Positions 1 through 7,818 of a stretch of DNA of 34,017 nt are shown in pieces. Under the pieces are notes generated by a model. It was not told the origin of the DNA and searched no databases. It saw only the letters and a program-made list of their open reading frames with translations. This DNA comes from JBJTIF01 sp046094825 (GTDB lineage Bacteria; Actinomycetota; UBA4738; HRBIN12): assembly GCA_046094825.1 (NCBI GenBank), contig JBJTIF010000073.1:1-34017 (forward strand), given 5' to 3'. Position 1 is the stretch's first letter. The number at the start of each line of letters is the position of its first letter. Both the position numbers and the translations under genes were made by a program.

Positions 1-51
1 GGGCGGGGGCCGGGGGGCGGGGGCGCCACGCCCCGGTGGTGGGGGGGGGGG
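1..51. repeat. G-run cluster with G-quadruplex potential
   Basis: Four runs of three to six G separated by one or two C occupy positions 1-23, which fits the simple quadruplex pattern G3+N1-7 repeated four times. An uninterrupted run of 11 G follows at 41-51. The rest of the stretch up to the tRNA (52-182) shows no convincing gene. It could be a real low-complexity intergenic segment or a poorly resolved assembly edge, since it touches the window boundary. No function is claimed. Confidence 0.45.
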
Positions 52-167
52 TGGCGTACCTCGCGCGGGCCGGGGGGCGCGCGGGGCCCGCCGCCCCCGG
101 CGATGCGAGATGCGACCTCGGAGGGCATGTGGCGGATGGTAGAGCCTCGGGACCGGACCCGCGGCCC

Positions 168-173
168 TAGACT
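168..173 (+). promoter_or_regulatory. Putative -10 box of the tRNA-Arg gene
   Basis: TAGACT lies 9 nt before the first base of the tRNA. The same hexamer is the predicted -10 of mnmA and gatC in this window. No TTGACA-like -35 is visible 16-18 nt upstream. Assignment rests only on position and on similarity to the other -10 boxes. Confidence 0.35.
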
Positions 174-182
174 CGGGAGCGA

Positions 183-256
183 GCGCCGGTAGCTCAGGTG
201 GACAGAGCAGCTGCCTTCTAAGCAGCGGGTCGGAGGTTCGAGTCCTCCCCGGCGCG
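183..256 (+). tRNA. tRNA-Arg (anticodon TCT)
   Basis: A complete cloverleaf can be folded by hand. The acceptor stem 183-189 pairs perfectly with 249-255. The D stem 192-195 pairs with 205-208. The anticodon stem 210-214 pairs with 222-226 around the loop CTTCTAA, giving anticodon TCT at 217-219 (UCU, reads AGA/AGG). The T stem 232-236 pairs with 244-248 around TTCGAGT. G256 is the discriminator base. CCA is not encoded, so it must be added after transcription. Total length is 74 nt without CCA. The 3' acceptor strand is part of a perfect 16-nt palindrome at 247-262. The gene runs convergent to the decarboxylase, whose stop is 14 bp away. Confidence 0.95.
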
Positions 257-270
257 CCGGGGCGCGCGCG

Positions 271-1683
271 TCAGACCCGCGCGCCGAGGTCGCGGACGAC
301 GTCGACGAGCGCCCGGACGTCGTCGTCGGTCGTGCGGTAGTTCACGAAGCAGGGCCGCTGGTACACGGCCCCGTCGATCGTCGCCGACGCGACGTACACG
401 CGCCCGTCCCCGACGATGGCGCGGGAGAGCCGGCGGTTGTGATCGTCCGCGTCGCCGCCGGCGCCCGGCAGGTGCCGGAACGGCACGACCGACAGTGCGG
501 GGTCGACGGCGAGCTCGAGATCGTCGTGCCCGCGGACGAGGTCGGCGAGGAGCCGCGCCTCGGCGAGGTTGCGCTCGATCGCCGCCCGGAACTCCCCCGC
601 CCCGTGCGCGCGGAAGGCGAGCCAGAACTTCAGCGCCCGGAACGGCCGCGAGTACTCGAGCGTCGTGTCGACGGCGTTCACCTCCTCGGCCTCCTGGTGG
701 AGGTACCCCTCGTGGTGGGAGAACGCGAGCCGGAGGTCGGCCTCGCGGCGGACGAGGACGATGCCGCACGCCTTCGGGAGGTAGAGCCACTTGTGCGCGT
801 CGACGGAGATCGAGTCCGCCCGTTCGAACCCGCGGAAGCGCTCCGGGACGACCGCGGCCGCGGGGAGCCCGTACGCGCCGTCGACGTGGAACCACACACC
901 GCGCTCCGCGCAGATGTCCGCGACCGCCTCGAGGGGGTCGATCGCGCCGACGAGGGTGGTTCCCGCCGTCCCGACGACCGCGACCGGCGTCACGCCGCGC
1001 GCGCGGTCCGCGTCGATCGCCTCGGCGAGTGCCTCGGGGATGAGCCGTCGCTCCGCGTCGATCGGGATCGCGCGCACGTTCGCGGATCCGATCCCGAGCA
1101 TCTCCCCCGCGCGGACGACGGAGTAGTGGGCATCGGCGGATGCGTAGAGCGCGGCGCGGCGGCCGTCGAGGCCATCGCGCCGCGCGCCGGGGCGCGCACG
1201 TTCACGCGCGGCGGCGCGGGCGGTCGTGTTCGACACCGGGCCGCCGCTCGTGAACGCGCCCGCCGTCCCCGGGTCGTAGCCGAGGAACTCCGCCGCCCAG
1301 CGGATCGCCTGGCGCTCGACCTGCGTCGCGGCGCGCGCGTCGACCGCGAGGTTCACGTCGTAGGCGGCCGCGATCGCGTCCCCGATCACGCCGATCTCGA
1401 GCCCGGAGGACCCGATGAACGCGAAGTAGCGCGGTCGGGGTTGCGCGAGGCTCTCGTCGAGGATCCGCGCCGCGTCGTCGAGCACCTCGTCGACGCCCGC
1501 GGGATCCTCGGGGAGCGATGCGTCGAGGAGCGTACGGACGCGTGCGTCGAGGGGCGGTTCCTCCGGACGGGCGTGGTCGAACGACGCCCACGCCTGCTCG
1601 ATGAGCTTCGCCGCGCGCTGGAGCGCGTCGCTCCTCGACGCGTCGAGCCGGAGCGGCGCCTCGTGCGGACCCATGGGCGGCAT
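271..1683 (-). CDS. PLP-dependent group II amino-acid decarboxylase
   Basis: A 470-residue fold-type I PLP enzyme of the aromatic amino acid / glutamate / histidine decarboxylase family, which removes CO2 from an L-amino acid to give an amine in the cytoplasm. Visible landmarks are the PLP-phosphate loop TSGG (145-148), the stacking histidine in DAHYSV (about 186), the HVDGA aspartate (D268, pyridine nitrogen) and the Schiff-base lysine in SVDAHKW (K298). Length matches the aromatic decarboxylase branch. The reading frame continues upstream, but the family-like sequence begins at the ATG at 1683, 29 bp after the aminopeptidase stop; a second ATG lies at 1674. The Shine-Dalgarno is weak (GGCGGGA). 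It is the last gene of ilvE - aminopeptidase - decarboxylase. The substrate cannot be decided from sequence; tyrosine, tryptophan, DOPA or phenylalanine are the usual options. Confidence 0.88.
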   Translation of the reverse strand: MPPMGPHEAPLRLDASRSDALQRAAKLIEQAWASFDHARPEEPPLDARVRTLLDASLPEDPAGVDEVLDDAARILDESLAQPRPRYFAFIGSSGLEIGVIGDAIAAAYDVNLAVDARAATQVERQAIRWAAEFLGYDPGTAGAFTSGGPVSNTTARAAARERARPGARRDGLDGRRAALYASADAHYSVVRAGEMLGIGSANVRAIPIDAERRLIPEALAEAIDADRARGVTPVAVVGTAGTTLVGAIDPLEAVADICAERGVWFHVDGAYGLPAAAVVPERFRGFERADSISVDAHKWLYLPKACGIVLVRREADLRLAFSHHEGYLHQEAEEVNAVDTTLEYSRPFRALKFWLAFRAHGAGEFRAAIERNLAEARLLADLVRGHDDLELAVDPALSVVPFRHLPGAGGDADDHNRRLSRAIVGDGRVYVASATIDGAVYQRPCFVNYRTTDDDVRALVDVVRDLGARV

Positions 1684-1712
1684 CGTAGTCCCGCCCCGTG
1701 ACCCGGGTCGGC

Positions 1713-4253
1713 TCAGCGGGATGCGAGGTACGCGGCGAGATCCCCTGCGGCGGCGCGACGGAACCGGGCCATCACGCGCTGCCGCTCGAGCGTCTGCCGG
1801 AGCTGCATCCGCGCCTGCGGGATGTCGTGGTCCGCGAAGAACGCCTGCACCTCGGCCTCGAGCTCGGGCGTCGTGAGGAACCGGACGGAGTCCACGAGCC
1901 GCTCGACGTTCGCCGGCGACACGCGGCCGGCGATCGCGTCCCACCGCTCGCGGACGAACGCCCACGCCGTCGCCCCGTGCTCCCGGTTCGCGATCGCCCG
2001 GTTGAAGACGAACGGCTGCTCCTGGATCCGGAGCGCTCCGGAATCCACGTGCGCGAGCATCCGCGCGAAGGCGTCCGCGTCGCGGAACTCCGCGAGGGCG
2101 TACGTGTAGCGGAGCGACTCCTGCGGCGTCTGCGACCCGGCGATCCGGGCGACGAACGCGTCGAACTCGGCGCCCGTCCCGCGCGCGGCGACCGCGGCGA
2201 CCGCGGCGGCGGCGACGTCGGGGTCGACGCGCTCGCCCGACCGCGCGCGGAGCTCCTCCTCGCGCGCCATCGAGGCCACCTCGGGGTCATCGCCGAGCAC
2301 GGCGAGCGCGGACAGGAGGAGCCCGCGGAGCGACCGCATCGGCGCGGCCTCGTCCGGCCGCGCCTCGAGGCCGAGCCGGTCGAACATCGGCCGCGCGAGC
2401 GAGCGGACGAGCGCGCGCATCTGCGCGCGGGGCTCGCCCTCGAGGACACGCTCGCACCACGAGAGCCCGGTGAGGAGCGTGCCCCAGACCGAGACGTCGG
2501 TCTCCTCGAGGAGCGCGCTGCCGATCCGCTCGGCGAACCGCGCGAACGCCGACGCCGGCGCCTCGCCGGCGAGGACGGATGCCCAGAGGTCGTCGAGGAG
2601 CTGGTAGCGCTCGACCGTCGCGAGGTCGCCGATCGCGCCTGCGAGGCGATCGAGGAGCGCGTCGTCGTGGAGGGCGCGGACGAACGCGTCGCCGCCCGCG
2701 TTCACGAGGAACGTCGCGTCGCCCACCCCGGGGATCGTCGCGCCCTCGGGGGACAGCAGGAGCCGCTCGGTGCGATCGCCGATGCGGACCGCGAGCGGGA
2801 CGCTCCACGGCGACGCGTCGTCGCCACCGCCCAGGCGGAACCGCGAGGTGGTGAGTCGGACCGCGTCGCCGTCACGGCGGGCCGTGACGAGGGGGAACCC
2901 GCCGCGGAAGATCCAGGGCTCCATGATGTCGGCGACGGGCTGCCCGCTCGCGGCACCGAGGGCGTTCCAGAGGTCGACGGTCTCGGTGTTGCCGTACGCG
3001 TGAGTGCGGAGGTAGCTGCGGATCCCCTCGCGGAACGCGTCGCCGAGGTGCCGCTCGAGCATCCGGAGCACCGCCTGGCCCTTCGTGTACGTGAGGATGT
3101 CGAACATGTCCTCGGAGTCGTCGGGCGACTCGACCGGGTACTCGATCGGGCGCGTGCTCTCGAGGGCATCGACCTCGAAGGCCGCCGTGCGGTAGCGCGC
3201 GAACTGGTTCCAGAGCTCCCACTCGGGCTTCCAGTCGTCCACGGAGAGCGTCTCCATGAGGCTCGCGAACGCCTCGTTCAGCCAGATGCCGTTCCACCAG
3301 CGCATCGTCACGAGGTCGCCGAACCACATGTGCGCGATCTCGTGCGCGATCACCTCGGCGACCGACTGGACCTCCGACTGCGAGGCGCGCTCCGGGTCGA
3401 CGATGAGGAGCGCCTCCCGGTACGTGATGCACCCGAGGTTCTCCATCGCGCCTTGTGCGAAATCCGGCAGCGCGATCATGTCGAGCTTGCCCCCCGGGTA
3501 CGGGATGCCGTAGTACCGCGCGAAGAACCGCAGGGCCGCGGCGCCGGCCTCGAGCCCGAACCCGGTGAGGTGGCCCTTGCCCGGCACGTGGACGATCCGC
3601 AGCGGCGTCCCGTCGACGTCGAGCGGCGCGGTGATCTCCATCGGTCCGACGACGTAGGCGACGAGGTAGCTCGACATCACCATCGAGTCGGCGAAGCGGA
3701 CGCGGACCTTCCCCGGCCCGGCCGGCTCGCGGCCGATCTCGGCGGCGTTCGAGACCGCGAGGTCGTCGTCGACGACGACGAGGGCGACGGACCAGACGGC
3801 CTTCATCTCGGGCTCGTCCCAGCACGGGAACGCCCGGCGGGCGTCGGTCGACTCGAAGTGGGTCGTCCCCACCACGCGCTCGCGGCCCGACGCGTCCGCG
3901 TACGTCGACGCGTAGAAGCCGATGAGGCGGGGGTTGAGCGCCCCCGCGAACGAGAGGGCGACGGTGGCGGGGCCGGCCGGCAGCTCGCGATCGAGGATGA
4001 GGCGCACCCGTTCGGTCTCGGCCTCGATGCGGAGCTCGGCGACCTCGACCGGCGAACCATCGGCGCCGCGGACCTCGGGATCGGAAAGGTCGAGTTCGGC
4101 CGCGTTCAGGACGACCTCGCGCACCGGCTCGTGGACGGTCACCTCGGCGACGACGCGACCCGTGAACGTCCGAGCCTCGAGTTCGGGCGCGACCTCGAGC
4201 GCGTAGCGGACGGGGGTGACGGTGCGCGGCAGGCGGTACGGCGAGTCGGACAT
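1713..4253 (-). CDS. pepN: M1-family zinc aminopeptidase (PepN/ERAP-like)
   Basis: An 846-residue metallopeptidase that removes N-terminal residues from peptides, probably in the cytoplasm because no signal peptide is seen. The N-terminal beta domain is followed by the substrate-recognition motif GAMEN (268-272) and the zinc site HEIAH (304-308), with the third ligand E327 in NEAFA. This is exactly the HExxH-x18-E spacing of family M1. A tyrosine in the LTYTKG segment (around 390) is placed like the transition-state tyrosine. The C-terminal third is a helical ERAP1-like domain. The start is the ATG at 4253, where SPYRLPRTVTPVRYAL begins the family homology. It is preceded by GAGGGAGGG about 7 nt upstream. 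It follows ilvE by 19 bp and should be co-transcribed with it. Confidence 0.93.
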   Translation of the reverse strand: MSDSPYRLPRTVTPVRYALEVAPELEARTFTGRVVAEVTVHEPVREVVLNAAELDLSDPEVRGADGSPVEVAELRIEAETERVRLILDRELPAGPATVALSFAGALNPRLIGFYASTYADASGRERVVGTTHFESTDARRAFPCWDEPEMKAVWSVALVVVDDDLAVSNAAEIGREPAGPGKVRVRFADSMVMSSYLVAYVVGPMEITAPLDVDGTPLRIVHVPGKGHLTGFGLEAGAAALRFFARYYGIPYPGGKLDMIALPDFAQGAMENLGCITYREALLIVDPERASQSEVQSVAEVIAHEIAHMWFGDLVTMRWWNGIWLNEAFASLMETLSVDDWKPEWELWNQFARYRTAAFEVDALESTRPIEYPVESPDDSEDMFDILTYTKGQAVLRMLERHLGDAFREGIRSYLRTHAYGNTETVDLWNALGAASGQPVADIMEPWIFRGGFPLVTARRDGDAVRLTTSRFRLGGGDDASPWSVPLAVRIGDRTERLLLSPEGATIPGVGDATFLVNAGGDAFVRALHDDALLDRLAGAIGDLATVERYQLLDDLWASVLAGEAPASAFARFAERIGSALLEETDVSVWGTLLTGLSWCERVLEGEPRAQMRALVRSLARPMFDRLGLEARPDEAAPMRSLRGLLLSALAVLGDDPEVASMAREEELRARSGERVDPDVAAAAVAAVAARGTGAEFDAFVARIAGSQTPQESLRYTYALAEFRDADAFARMLAHVDSGALRIQEQPFVFNRAIANREHGATAWAFVRERWDAIAGRVSPANVERLVDSVRFLTTPELEAEVQAFFADHDIPQARMQLRQTLERQRVMARFRRAAAGDLAAYLASR

Positions 4254-4272
4254 CGGGCCCTCCCTCGGCGGG

Positions 4273-5196
4273 TCAGTCGACGTACGTGAGCCAGTCGGCG
4301 TACCGGGGCGTGTCGCCCTTCGTCGCCGCGAAGAACGCCTCCTGGAGCGCGGCCGTGATCGGTCCGCGCGTCCCGGCGCCGACCGCACGGTCGTCGACCT
4401 CGCGGATCGGCGTGATCTCGGCCGCGGTCCCGGTGAAGAACACCTCGTCCGCGTTGTAGAGGTCGGTGCGGACGAGGTCGGCCTCGCGCACCTCGTACCC
4501 GAGGTCGCGTGCGAGCGTCACGACGCTCGCACGGGTGATCCCGTCGAGGCAGCCGGCGGCGATCGGTGGCGTCGTGAGGACCCCGTCGCGGACGACGAAG
4601 AGGTTCTCGCCCGTCCCATCGGTGATCATCCCGATCTCGTTCAGCATGATGCCCTCGTCGTAGCCGGCGACGACCGCCTCGACCTTCGCGAGGACGCCGT
4701 TGATGTACTGCCCGCTCGCCTTCGCGGCGGCGGGGAGGGAGTTCTGCGGATTGCGGCGCCAGGACGAGATCTTCACGCGGACGCCGCGCTCGAGCGCCTC
4801 GGCGCCGAGGTACGCGCCCCAGGGCCACACGGCGATCGAGACGTTGATCGGGGCCTTGAGCGGGTTCACGCCCATCTCCCCGTAGCCGCGGAACGCGATC
4901 GGACGGATGTAGCAGGAGCGCAGCCCGTTCGCGCGGATCACATCGCGCACACCGGTCGCGAGCTGCTCCCGCGAGAACGGGAGATCCATGTGGTAGAGCT
5001 TCGCCGATCGCTCGAGGCGCTTCAGGTGCTCGTCGAGGTGCCAGACCGCCGCACCGCGCGACGTCTCGTAGGCCCGGATCCCCTCGAAGACGCCGCTGCC
5101 GTAGTGGAGCGCGTGCGTGAGGACGTGGACCTTCGCCTCGGCCCACGGGACGAGCGCCCCGTCCATCCAGATCTTCTCGGCCTCGGTGATCGGCAC
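4273..5196 (-). CDS. ilvE: Branched-chain amino acid aminotransferase
   Basis: A 307-residue fold-type IV PLP aminotransferase that interconverts leucine, isoleucine and valine with their 2-oxo acids using glutamate/2-oxoglutarate. The N-terminal IWMDGALVPW, the segment THALHYGSGVFEGIRAY, the PLP lysine in AKASGQY (K159, as in the E. coli enzyme) and LNEIGMITDGTGENLF are all hallmarks of IlvE. Length agrees with the family (about 305). The start is GTG at 5196, with a strong AGGAGG placed 6 nt before it. A candidate -10 box lies at 5239-5244, so this is likely the first gene of the ilvE - pepN - decarboxylase operon. No T-box or leader-peptide attenuator fits in the 54-bp upstream gap. D-amino-acid or ADC lyase activity is less likely given the full-length IlvE motifs. 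Confidence 0.95.
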   Translation of the reverse strand: MPITEAEKIWMDGALVPWAEAKVHVLTHALHYGSGVFEGIRAYETSRGAAVWHLDEHLKRLERSAKLYHMDLPFSREQLATGVRDVIRANGLRSCYIRPIAFRGYGEMGVNPLKAPINVSIAVWPWGAYLGAEALERGVRVKISSWRRNPQNSLPAAAKASGQYINGVLAKVEAVVAGYDEGIMLNEIGMITDGTGENLFVVRDGVLTTPPIAAGCLDGITRASVVTLARDLGYEVREADLVRTDLYNADEVFFTGTAAEITPIREVDDRAVGAGTRGPITAALQEAFFAATKGDTPRYADWLTYVD

Positions 5197-5238
5197 GTGC
5201 TCCTCCTGTCTGCCTCAGCAGCGGGCGTCGGGCGCGTC

Positions 5239-5244
5239 AGGATA
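5239..5244 (-). promoter_or_regulatory. Putative -10 box of the ilvE operon
   Basis: On the minus strand TATCCT lies between the stop of the upstream membrane-protein gene (5251) and ilvE. A start about 7 nt further on would leave a leader of roughly 35 nt carrying the AGGAGG site. Unlike most operon heads in the window, this unit therefore looks leadered. No clear -35 is seen. Confidence 0.35.
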
Positions 5245-5250
5245 GCCGTC

Positions 5251-5880
5251 TCACGCGACCCCGGTCGCGTCGAGGTCCGGCTCGTCCGCATCGGCTTCGC
5301 GCCAGACCAGCACCACCGCGGGCAGCGACTGCATGGCGTTCAGGAAGACCCAGAGCGCCGCGAGGCGCGCGTCGACCGTGAGATCGGGCAGCGCGAACTC
5401 CCGACCGGCCTCCACGCCGTAGAGCCAGCCGACCGTCCCGGCGACCACGATGGCGAGGGCGCCCGCGAGGACCTTGTAGGCGATCGTGAACGACTCGTTG
5501 CGGATGCCGATCTGCCGCTCGTCCAGGTACCGATCGGGGAGATCGGTGAGCTGTCGACTCGCCTGCCGGACCAGGAAGTAGGCCCCGGCCGAGAGCACGA
5601 ACGCGGGGGCGAGCGGCGCGGGCGTCAGCCCCGCGGCGACCACGAGCCCCCACGTGGCGACCATCGCGACCACGAGCAGACGCCGCGCCCGCCGCGGCAT
5701 CAGCCAGCGCCATCGCTGCCCGTGCGCCGGCCCGAGCACCCGCTCCGCCGCCCTCGCGGCCGAGGCGGACTCGTCGAGTGCGGCGCCGACGAGCCCCACG
5801 GCGAAGGCATCCCGAGCTCCGATCCTCCGGCCGCGGAGGCCCCAGAGGACCGTCCAGCGTCGCGTGCCGTCCTTGCTCAT
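5251..5880 (-). CDS. Four-helix membrane protein paired with XRE regulator
   Basis: A 209-residue protein of unknown function. Four hydrophobic segments are visible at about 67-85, 88-106, 135-156 and 172-192. The loop between helices 2 and 3 holds the motif LPDRYLDERQIGIRN. Comparable DER(Q/E)-x-x-IR loops occur in small uncharacterised membrane proteins that neighbour tiny XRE regulators (DUF2178-type modules), but I cannot assign a family firmly. The ATG at 5880 overlaps the XRE stop as ATGA, and GGGAGGAGGAGGAG precedes it, so both genes are made from one mRNA. The likely role is a membrane component whose level is set by the adjacent regulator. The function is not inferable. Confidence 0.8.
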   Translation of the reverse strand: MSKDGTRRWTVLWGLRGRRIGARDAFAVGLVGAALDESASAARAAERVLGPAHGQRWRWLMPRRARRLLVVAMVATWGLVVAAGLTPAPLAPAFVLSAGAYFLVRQASRQLTDLPDRYLDERQIGIRNESFTIAYKVLAGALAIVVAGTVGWLYGVEAGREFALPDLTVDARLAALWVFLNAMQSLPAVVLVWREADADEPDLDATGVA

Positions 5881-6131
5881 CGGTCTCCTCCTCCTCCCTT
5901 CCTGCGGAAGGGCTTCGTCGAGAACAGGTCGGTGACGTCGGCATCGAGGGCCGTCGCCAGGTGGAGCGCGAGCGAGAGGCTCGGGTTGTACTCGCCCCGC
6001 TCGATGTAGCCGATCGTCTGATAGTGGACGCCGACGGCGTCGGCGAGCTCGGCCCGCGACAGCCCTCGTTCGGTCCGCGCCTCGGCGAGTCGGCTGTACA
6101 CGGGGGTCTCCTCCCGCGGTCGGCGTCCCAT
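5877..6131 (-). CDS. XRE-family helix-turn-helix regulator (small)
   Basis: An 84-residue protein that is almost entirely one HTH_3 domain (residues about 12-70). YSRLAEARTERGLSRAELA begins the fold, VHYQTIGYIERGEYNPSL forms the recognition helix and following turn, and LATALDADVTDLF closes it. It should bind DNA as a homodimer. The frame is open to 6170, but the ATG at 6131 is chosen because a strong promoter (-35 at 6162-6167, -10 at 6139-6144) places the transcription start on that A, giving a leaderless mRNA. The ATG at 6143 would lie inside the -10. A perfect palindrome fills the promoter spacer, so autorepression is likely. The gene overlaps the downstream membrane-protein gene by 4 bp. 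Confidence 0.9.
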   Translation of the reverse strand: MGRRPREETPVYSRLAEARTERGLSRAELADAVGVHYQTIGYIERGEYNPSLSLALHLATALDADVTDLFSTKPFRRKGGGGDR

Positions 6132-6138
6132 GGGGCGT

Positions 6139-6167
6139 AGCATACCTGCTACATAGCAGGAATGCAA
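6139..6167 (-). promoter_or_regulatory. XRE promoter with embedded palindromic operator
   Basis: Read on the minus strand: -35 TTGCAT (6162-6167), a spacer of exactly 17 nt, -10 TATGCT (6139-6144), then 7 nt to ATG. Inside the spacer lies CCTGCTATGTAGCAGG (6145-6160), a perfect 7-bp-arm palindrome with a 2-nt centre. This is the best -35/-10 pair in the window and is visibly AT-richer than its surroundings. A dimer bound here would block RNA polymerase, and the natural candidate is the XRE protein encoded immediately downstream. The binding protein is inference; the symmetry and spacing are seen directly. Confidence 0.75.
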
Positions 6168-6214
6168 CACAGCCTCCGGATCACGTGGGTGACGCGGGCG
6201 GAGCTCGGACGCGG

Positions 6215-6231
6215 GCCGGCGCGGCGCCGGC
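6215..6231 (-). terminator. GC-rich hairpin after serA
   Basis: A perfect 7-bp stem (6215-6221 with 6225-6231) with a 3-nt loop lies 5 nt beyond the serA stop codon. There is no T-tract, which is usual for very GC-rich genomes. It may end the aminotransferase-serA transcript before the XRE promoter. Confidence 0.35.
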
Positions 6232-6236
6232 TCCGG

Positions 6237-7817
6237 TCAGTCCTCGAGGACGATCGAGCGCGTGAACCCCGCGGAGACCGCCTTCGCGGCCTCGTCGAGC
6301 ACGTCGTCGGGGACGGCCTGGTCGAGCGTGAGCCCCATGAGCGCCGTCTGTCCGTCGGGGCTCCGGCCGACGTCCATCGTGCCGATGTTGATGCCCGCCC
6401 GCCCGAAGATCGTCCCGACCGCGCCGATCACGCCGGGACGGTCGTCGTACTCGAGGAAGAACATGTGACGCGCGGGCACCATCTCGATGTCGTAGCCGTT
6501 CACCCGCATGATGCGCTGCGTGTCACGCGCGCCGAGCGTCCCCGCGACGGAGACCTCGCCGCCGTCGGTGACGGCGCGCACGGAGACGAGGTTCACGTAA
6601 TCGGTCGTCTCGGCGCTCTTCGACTCGCTGAGGGCGATCCCCCGGTCGCGGGCGATGACCGGGGCGTTCACGAAGGACACCGGCTCGCTCATGGCGCGCG
6701 AGAGCACGCCCTTCAGGACCGCGAGGGTGAGCACGCCGACGTCTCCCTCCGCGATCCGGCCGAGGTAGCGGCACTCGATGCTCCGCACCGCGCCATCGGC
6801 GAGGCCGACGAGGAGACGGCCGAGGCGATCGGCGAGCCCGACGAACGGGCGGATCGCCTCCGGCACCTCGCTCCCGCCCGAGACGTTCACGGCGTTCGGG
6901 ACGAACTCCCCGAGGAGGGCCAAGCGCACCATCCCCGCGACGGAGGTGCCCGCCTTGTCCTGCGCCTCGGCCGTCGACGCCCCGAGGTGCGGCGTCACGA
7001 CCACCTGCTCGAGGGCGAAGAGGGGGGACGCCGTCGCGGGTTCGTCGGCGAAGACGTCGAGCGCGGCGCCGCCGAGGTGTCCCGAGACGATCGCATCCGC
7101 GAGCGCGGCCTCGTCGACGAGTCCCCCGCGCGCCGTGTTGATGATGCGCGCGCCGTCCTTCATCCGGGCGATCTCCTCGCGCCCGATGATGCCCTCGGTC
7201 TCCGGCGTCTTCGGGAGGTGGATCGTGAGGACGTCGGCCTGCGCGAGGAGCTCGTCGAGCGTCGCGACGAGGTCGAACCCGAGTTCGCGGGCGCGATCGC
7301 GCGACACGTACGGGTCGAAGGCGACGATGCGCATGCCGAAGGCGGCCGCGCGCTGCGCGACGAGGACGCCGACGCGGCCGAGGCCGACGACGCCGAGCGT
7401 CTTGCCGAGGAGTTCGACCCCCTGGTAGCGCGAGCGCTCCCACGCACCGGCGCGCAGCGACGCGTCGGCCCGCGGGACGTGCCGGGCGAGCGACAGGAGG
7501 AGCGCCATCGTGTGCTCGGCGGCCGACACGATGTTCGACTGGGGGGCGTTCACGACGAGCACGCCCCGGCGGGTCGCGGCGTCGATGTCCACGTTGTCAA
7601 GCCCGATCCCGGCGCGCGCGACGACCTTCAGGTTCGGGGCCGCCGCGAGGACGTCGGCGGTCACCTTCGTCGCGGACCGGACGATGAGGGCGTCGTAGGG
7701 CTCGATCGCCGCCGCGAGCCCGGCCTTCGCGAGTTCCGGCCGCACGTCGACGGTGAACTCGCCCCGCAGGAGCTCGAGGCCGACCTCCGAGAGTTCCTCG
7801 GTGACGAGGACCTTCAT
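6237..7817 (-). CDS. serA: D-3-phosphoglycerate dehydrogenase
   Basis: A 526-residue long-form (type I) enzyme that oxidises 3-phosphoglycerate to 3-phosphohydroxypyruvate with NAD+, the first step of serine synthesis. The NAD site GLGRVG is at 145-150. The catalytic arginine is R230 in NTARGG, with acidic D254/E259 in ALDVFADEP and the catalytic histidine H277 in TPHLGAS. An allosteric substrate-binding domain occupies about 320-445, and a C-terminal ACT domain begins near FLEYDDRPGVIG (about 455-526), the usual serine-feedback module. The start is the ATG at 7817, one base after the stop of the upstream aminotransferase, so translation is coupled. Confidence 0.96.
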   Translation of the reverse strand: MKVLVTEELSEVGLELLRGEFTVDVRPELAKAGLAAAIEPYDALIVRSATKVTADVLAAAPNLKVVARAGIGLDNVDIDAATRRGVLVVNAPQSNIVSAAEHTMALLLSLARHVPRADASLRAGAWERSRYQGVELLGKTLGVVGLGRVGVLVAQRAAAFGMRIVAFDPYVSRDRARELGFDLVATLDELLAQADVLTIHLPKTPETEGIIGREEIARMKDGARIINTARGGLVDEAALADAIVSGHLGGAALDVFADEPATASPLFALEQVVVTPHLGASTAEAQDKAGTSVAGMVRLALLGEFVPNAVNVSGGSEVPEAIRPFVGLADRLGRLLVGLADGAVRSIECRYLGRIAEGDVGVLTLAVLKGVLSRAMSEPVSFVNAPVIARDRGIALSESKSAETTDYVNLVSVRAVTDGGEVSVAGTLGARDTQRIMRVNGYDIEMVPARHMFFLEYDDRPGVIGAVGTIFGRAGINIGTMDVGRSPDGQTALMGLTLDQAVPDDVLDEAAKAVSAGFTRSIVLED

Positions 7818-7818
7818 G

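Noticed and set aside
183..256. tRNA-Arg as an integration site for a mobile element
   Set aside because: No integrase and no second copy of the tRNA 3' end was noticed in the window.
1698..4289. Long open frame of 863 codons on the plus strand opposite the aminopeptidase
   Set aside because: Its product is a low-complexity Arg/Glu/Asp/Val-rich string without domain motifs, as expected from the antisense of GC-rich codons. The minus strand encodes a complete M1 peptidase. Similar long antisense frames opposite serA, gatB, gatA, ligA and others were left out for the same reason.
5197..5250. Attenuator or T-box upstream of ilvE
   Set aside because: The gap is only 54 bp and holds just a -10-like box and a Shine-Dalgarno; there is no leader peptide and no specifier-loop structure.
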